Part shown: piece by piece, positions 22,588-24,729 of the stretch
How the letters are laid out: each line of letters opens with the position of its first letter
Position numbering within the stretch: position 1 is the stretch's first letter
Translations under genes and position numbers: made by a program
NCBI GenBank assembly: GCA_958448635.1
Contig: CAUDEQ010000024.1
Span: 1 to 24,729, forward strand
DNA length: 24,729 bases
Reading direction: 5' to 3'
From: an uncultured Bacillota bacterium
GTDB lineage: Bacteria; Bacillota; Clostridia; Peptostreptococcales; Anaerovoracaceae
The notes under the pieces: model-generated
Seen by the model: the letters and a program-made list of their open reading frames with translations, nothing else
Told to the model about the DNA's origin: nothing
Databases searched by the model: none

Positions 22588-23276
22588 CAATTTATCCTAT
22601 AATTCTGCAGCATTCGTGCTCTTTGCGGTATCAGCAGAACTATGGCTGCCGAAAGCCCCAGACACCAGCCTGCCATTACATCGGTAGGGTAGTGTACTCC
22701 CAGATATATACGGCTTATACCTATGAATATCATAGGTATGATGAGAAGCACCGTGAGGATATTAGCAATCCGGCGATTTTTCACATTGGCACGTATCAGA
22801 TATATGAGCATTGCGAAAACGCACATACCGGTAATCGAGTGTCCGCTTGGGAATGACCAACCTCCCTGCTCGATGAGGAACAGAACATCATCGGGGCGAG
22901 GCCTCTGTACCACGCTTTTAATTATCTTGTTCAGCACCGTCACCAGTATCGCCCCCACCGATATTGGTATGCCATATGTGAGTCTGGTGCTTTTTATGAG
23001 AAGCAGAGCTATACATAGCGCTGTTATCGTCTGCCAGTTTCCCATGTATGTGATGATCTTCATTACAACCGTAAGACCGTCATTTCTCAGACTGTATATG
23101 AAATTCCTTACGGGGTCGTCCAGCCAGTCGGTGCTGCCTGCTTCCACCATCAGCGTCAATGCGAAAAATATTATCAGGCACAGCGAGATTATTGATGCTG
23201 CCATTATCTTTTCCATACGTCTTTTCCTTATGTATTTTTCATTTTTCTCCATATTATTCAGCATGTCTTCCTTCAT
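22587..23276 (-). CDS. PAP2-family membrane phosphatase
   Basis: The 229-aa membrane protein has the three PAP2 motifs: K120-x6-R127-P128, PSGH (143-146) and S188-R189-x5-His195-x3-Asp199 (SRIYLGVHYPTD). About six membrane helices surround them. Family members remove phosphate from phosphatidate, phosphatidylglycerophosphate or undecaprenyl pyrophosphate; the sequence does not choose between them. The start at 23276 has GGGAGAA about 10 nt upstream; Met5 with AAGGAAG before it is an alternative. It is divergent from plsC, which suits a lipid role. Confidence 0.9.
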   Translation of the reverse strand: MKEDMLNNMEKNEKYIRKRRMEKIMAASIISLCLIIFFALTLMVEAGSTDWLDDPVRNFIYSLRNDGLTVVMKIITYMGNWQTITALCIALLLIKSTRLTYGIPISVGAILVTVLNKIIKSVVQRPRPDDVLFLIEQGGWSFPSGHSITGMCVFAMLIYLIRANVKNRRIANILTVLLIIPMIFIGISRIYLGVHYPTDVMAGWCLGLSAAIVLLIPQRARMLQNYRIN

Positions 23277-23322
23277 TTTTCATAAGTTCTCCCAATGTAA
23301 TGATTATATATCACGCCATCAT

Positions 23323-23350
23323 ATTATACACTATTTTTTACATTCGTCAT
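23323..23350 (-). promoter_or_regulatory. Probable promoter of the PAP2 gene
   Basis: On the minus strand ATGACG (23350-23345), a 16-nt spacer and a perfect TATAAT (23328-23323) are present. It overlaps the -35 region of the divergent plsC promoter, so the two may compete. Confidence 0.45.
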
Positions 23351-23366
23351 GATAATATGGTATACT
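23337..23366 (+). promoter_or_regulatory. Promoter of plsC
   Basis: TTTACA (23337-23342), an 18-nt spacer and TATACT (23361-23366) preceded by TGG (an extended -10) place the start near 23373, about 20 nt before the ATG. Confidence 0.6.
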
Positions 23367-23391
23367 AATCGTGTTTAAGGAGGATCACATC

Positions 23392-24141
23392 ATGAAAATA
23401 TTTGCAAATATACCGGGCTTTGCAAAGCTCATCCACTGCCTCAAATACCTCAATCAGCATAAAAAGGATATTGAAGCTGCAAAGGCCGCCGGCGATTTTG
23501 AAAGAGAAAGGGAAGTTATCCTCAAGGCAAGCTCTCTCTGGGGAGCCATGGTTTTTGATATGTTCAACAGCAAGCTAAACGTCACCGGTCTTGAAAACGT
23601 GCCGGATGAAGGCCCTGTGGTATTCGTCGGCAATCACCAGGGATATGCCGATATCATAGCATACTGCGCTGCATTTAAAAAATTTCAGTTCGGCTTCGTA
23701 GCCAAAGAGGAGCTGGCTAAAATCCCTCTCTACGGACCGTGGATCAGGAGAATACGAAGCGTTTTCATCGAAAGAGACGATCCCAGAGCTTCTCTGGAAG
23801 CCATCAACAGAGGTATCGAATACATAGAGCAGGGCTTTTCACTGGTTATATTCCCTGAAGGGACCAGAAGCAAGGGTCCTGATCCGGGCGAGTTCAGAAA
23901 GGGCTCTCTGAAGCTTGCAACCAAGCCGAAGGTTCCCATCATTCCCGTTTCTCTGGACGGCAGCTACAAATTTTTTGAAGAAAACGGCCGTATAACGCCG
24001 GCGGAAATCAACATCATGGTCCATCCGCCGATAGAAACAAAGAACCTGGATCGAAAGGAGGAAAAGCTTCTTCTTGAAAAGGTCGAGAAAATCATCGTTG
24101 ACGGCGTAAGAGCGTTACAGAAAAATAATATAAAGGACTGA
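23392..24141 (+). CDS. plsC: 1-acyl-sn-glycerol-3-phosphate acyltransferase
   Basis: The 249-aa protein has the LPLAT motifs in order: NHQGYAD (81-87) with catalytic His82 and Asp87 (Hx4D), PLYGPWIRRIRSVFIERDD (112-130) and FPEGTRS (154-160) with KGS at 170-172. It acylates lysophosphatidate to phosphatidate at the membrane. A GTG at 23371 opens the frame, but AAGGAGG lies inside that extension, eight bases before ATG 23392, so I use the ATG. The extra N-terminal 50 residues before the core are helical and charged. No clear terminator follows. Confidence 0.93.
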   Translation: MKIFANIPGFAKLIHCLKYLNQHKKDIEAAKAAGDFEREREVILKASSLWGAMVFDMFNSKLNVTGLENVPDEGPVVFVGNHQGYADIIAYCAAFKKFQFGFVAKEELAKIPLYGPWIRRIRSVFIERDDPRASLEAINRGIEYIEQGFSLVIFPEGTRSKGPDPGEFRKGSLKLATKPKVPIIPVSLDGSYKFFEENGRITPAEINIMVHPPIETKNLDRKEEKLLLEKVEKIIVDGVRALQKNNIKD

Positions 24142-24178
24142 ATTTACAGAAAAATAACCTTAGATTAAATAAATAATC

Positions 24179-24207
24179 TTTAATTATATAAACAATTAAT
24201 GTATAAT
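24179..24207 (+). promoter_or_regulatory. Probable promoter of the DUF4854 lipoprotein gene
   Basis: A perfect TATAAT (24202-24207) lies about 43 nt before the ATG. TTTAAT (24179-24184) at a 17-nt spacing is a weak -35 box in an AT-rich stretch. Confidence 0.5.
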
Positions 24208-24249
24208 ATCGTCATGAGGAAATTTTTAACTTGAAAGGAGAACTAAGTA

Positions 24250-24651
24250 ATGAAAAAGAAAACTTCCAAAGCTTTATTTATAAGTTTGTTGCTTTCACTT
24301 CTTCTGGCTATGTCAATGATGCTGGCAAGCTGCGGCGGCCCTTCAAACCTTGAAGAATACATAGACAGCAACGAAGAGATCGCACAGCAGATAGAGTCAT
24401 TCAGCTCTTCCGGAATGGACATTGATGTAACAGAGAACACTCTTACTTATACTTATAAGTACAATCAGACATACGATGACTCAATGGCTGAGCTCATGTC
24501 AACTGAACTGGAAAAGGCAATGGCATCTCAGAGCGGTACCTTCGAATCCGTAAAGCAGACTCTCGTAGATGAGACCGGCTTTGAAGATATCGTTGTTAAG
24601 ATAGTTTACACCGACGGAGAAGATAAGGTTCTTTACGAAACAGAATATTAA
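24250..24651 (+). CDS. DUF4854-type small lipoprotein
   Basis: The 133-aa product has a signal sequence and the lipobox LASC with Cys28. The mature part (LEEYIDSNEEIAQQIES ... NTLTYTYKYNQTYDDS ... VKIVYTDGEDKVLYE) matches my memory of DUF4854, a family of small lipoproteins in Clostridia with unknown function. AAAGGAGA lies before the ATG. It has its own promoter and terminator, so it is a single-gene unit. Confidence 0.85.
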   Translation: MKKKTSKALFISLLLSLLLAMSMMLASCGGPSNLEEYIDSNEEIAQQIESFSSSGMDIDVTENTLTYTYKYNQTYDDSMAELMSTELEKAMASQSGTFESVKQTLVDETGFEDIVVKIVYTDGEDKVLYETEY

Positions 24652-24665
24652 ACGACAACATAAGT

Positions 24666-24696
24666 AAAAAGCTGCGGAAATCCGCAGCTTTTTCTT
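24666..24696 (+). terminator. Intrinsic terminator after the lipoprotein gene
   Basis: AAAAAGCTGCGG (24666-24677) and CCGCAGCTTTTT (24682-24693) form a perfect stem with a 4-nt loop, and the T run continues. Because the other strand also ends in T after the stem, it may work in both directions. Confidence 0.93.
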
Positions 24697-24729
24697 TTTC
24701 TATTAAGGTCTCTCTTTAATTTTTTGCTG

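Noticed and set aside
23371..23391. GTG start for PlsC
   Set aside because: The AAGGAGG site lies inside this stretch and points to ATG 23392.
24159..24180. AT-rich AGATTA/TAATCT stem after plsC
   Set aside because: The stem is six A/T-rich pairs and would be too weak to call a terminator.

Overview
The window looks like a chromosomal core segment of an anaerobic, Gram-positive member of the Clostridia. The reasons are the rpsF-ssb-rpsR-(YybS-like)-gdpP-rplI-dnaB gene order, strong AGGAGG-type ribosome binding sites, lipoprotein lipoboxes, a LysM/G5/M23 cell-wall hydrolase and a ferredoxin-linked 2-oxoacid oxidoreductase. A family XIII/Anaerovoracaceae-like lineage is possible, but that is only an impression. 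I saw no tRNA, rRNA, CRISPR array, insertion sequence or prophage.

Layout. Positions 1-296 hold no gene I can support, but do hold an intrinsic terminator. Positions 297-4077 (minus) are a four-gene operon: FecB/BtuF-type lipoprotein, FecCD permease, ATPase, then a SAM methyltransferase. It sits behind a leader of about 320 nt with a promoter, a 27-codon ORF and an intrinsic terminator. Positions 4650-6296 (minus) encode a SulP/STAS anion transporter. Positions 6380-9141 (minus) encode a four-subunit 2-oxoacid:ferredoxin oxidoreductase (alpha-beta-delta-gamma). Positions 9329-17734 (minus) are one long unit: a YybS-like membrane protein, a GdpP-like c-di-AMP phosphodiesterase, L9, the replicative helicase, a DnaD-like primosome protein and a large M23 peptidase. 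Positions 17920-18912 (minus) are rpsF-ssb-rpsR with its own promoter and terminator. Positions 19035-24651 carry single genes on both strands: an exported unknown, a GH73 glucosaminidase, a sugar-nucleotidyltransferase, a shikimate-kinase-like protein without a P-loop, a DUF2148 protein, a PAP2 phosphatase, a PlsC acyltransferase and a DUF4854 lipoprotein.

How the genes connect. The 9.3-18.9 kb block joins translation, replication and wall or c-di-AMP homeostasis. PlsC and PAP2 make and remove phosphatidate or related lipids, and are divergently transcribed from overlapping promoters. The oxidoreductase links 2-oxoacid oxidation to ferredoxin reduction.

The least ordinary points are: the DnaD-like protein carrying the zinc-binding N-terminal segment of a helicase loader but no ATPase; a GdpP homologue without its membrane helices; the roughly 490-residue cytoplasmic, hendecad-containing arm on the M23 peptidase; the kinase-dead-looking AroK homologue; and promoter-spanning inverted repeats that would hide a start site only in read-through transcripts (sulP, and the leader ORF of the transporter operon).
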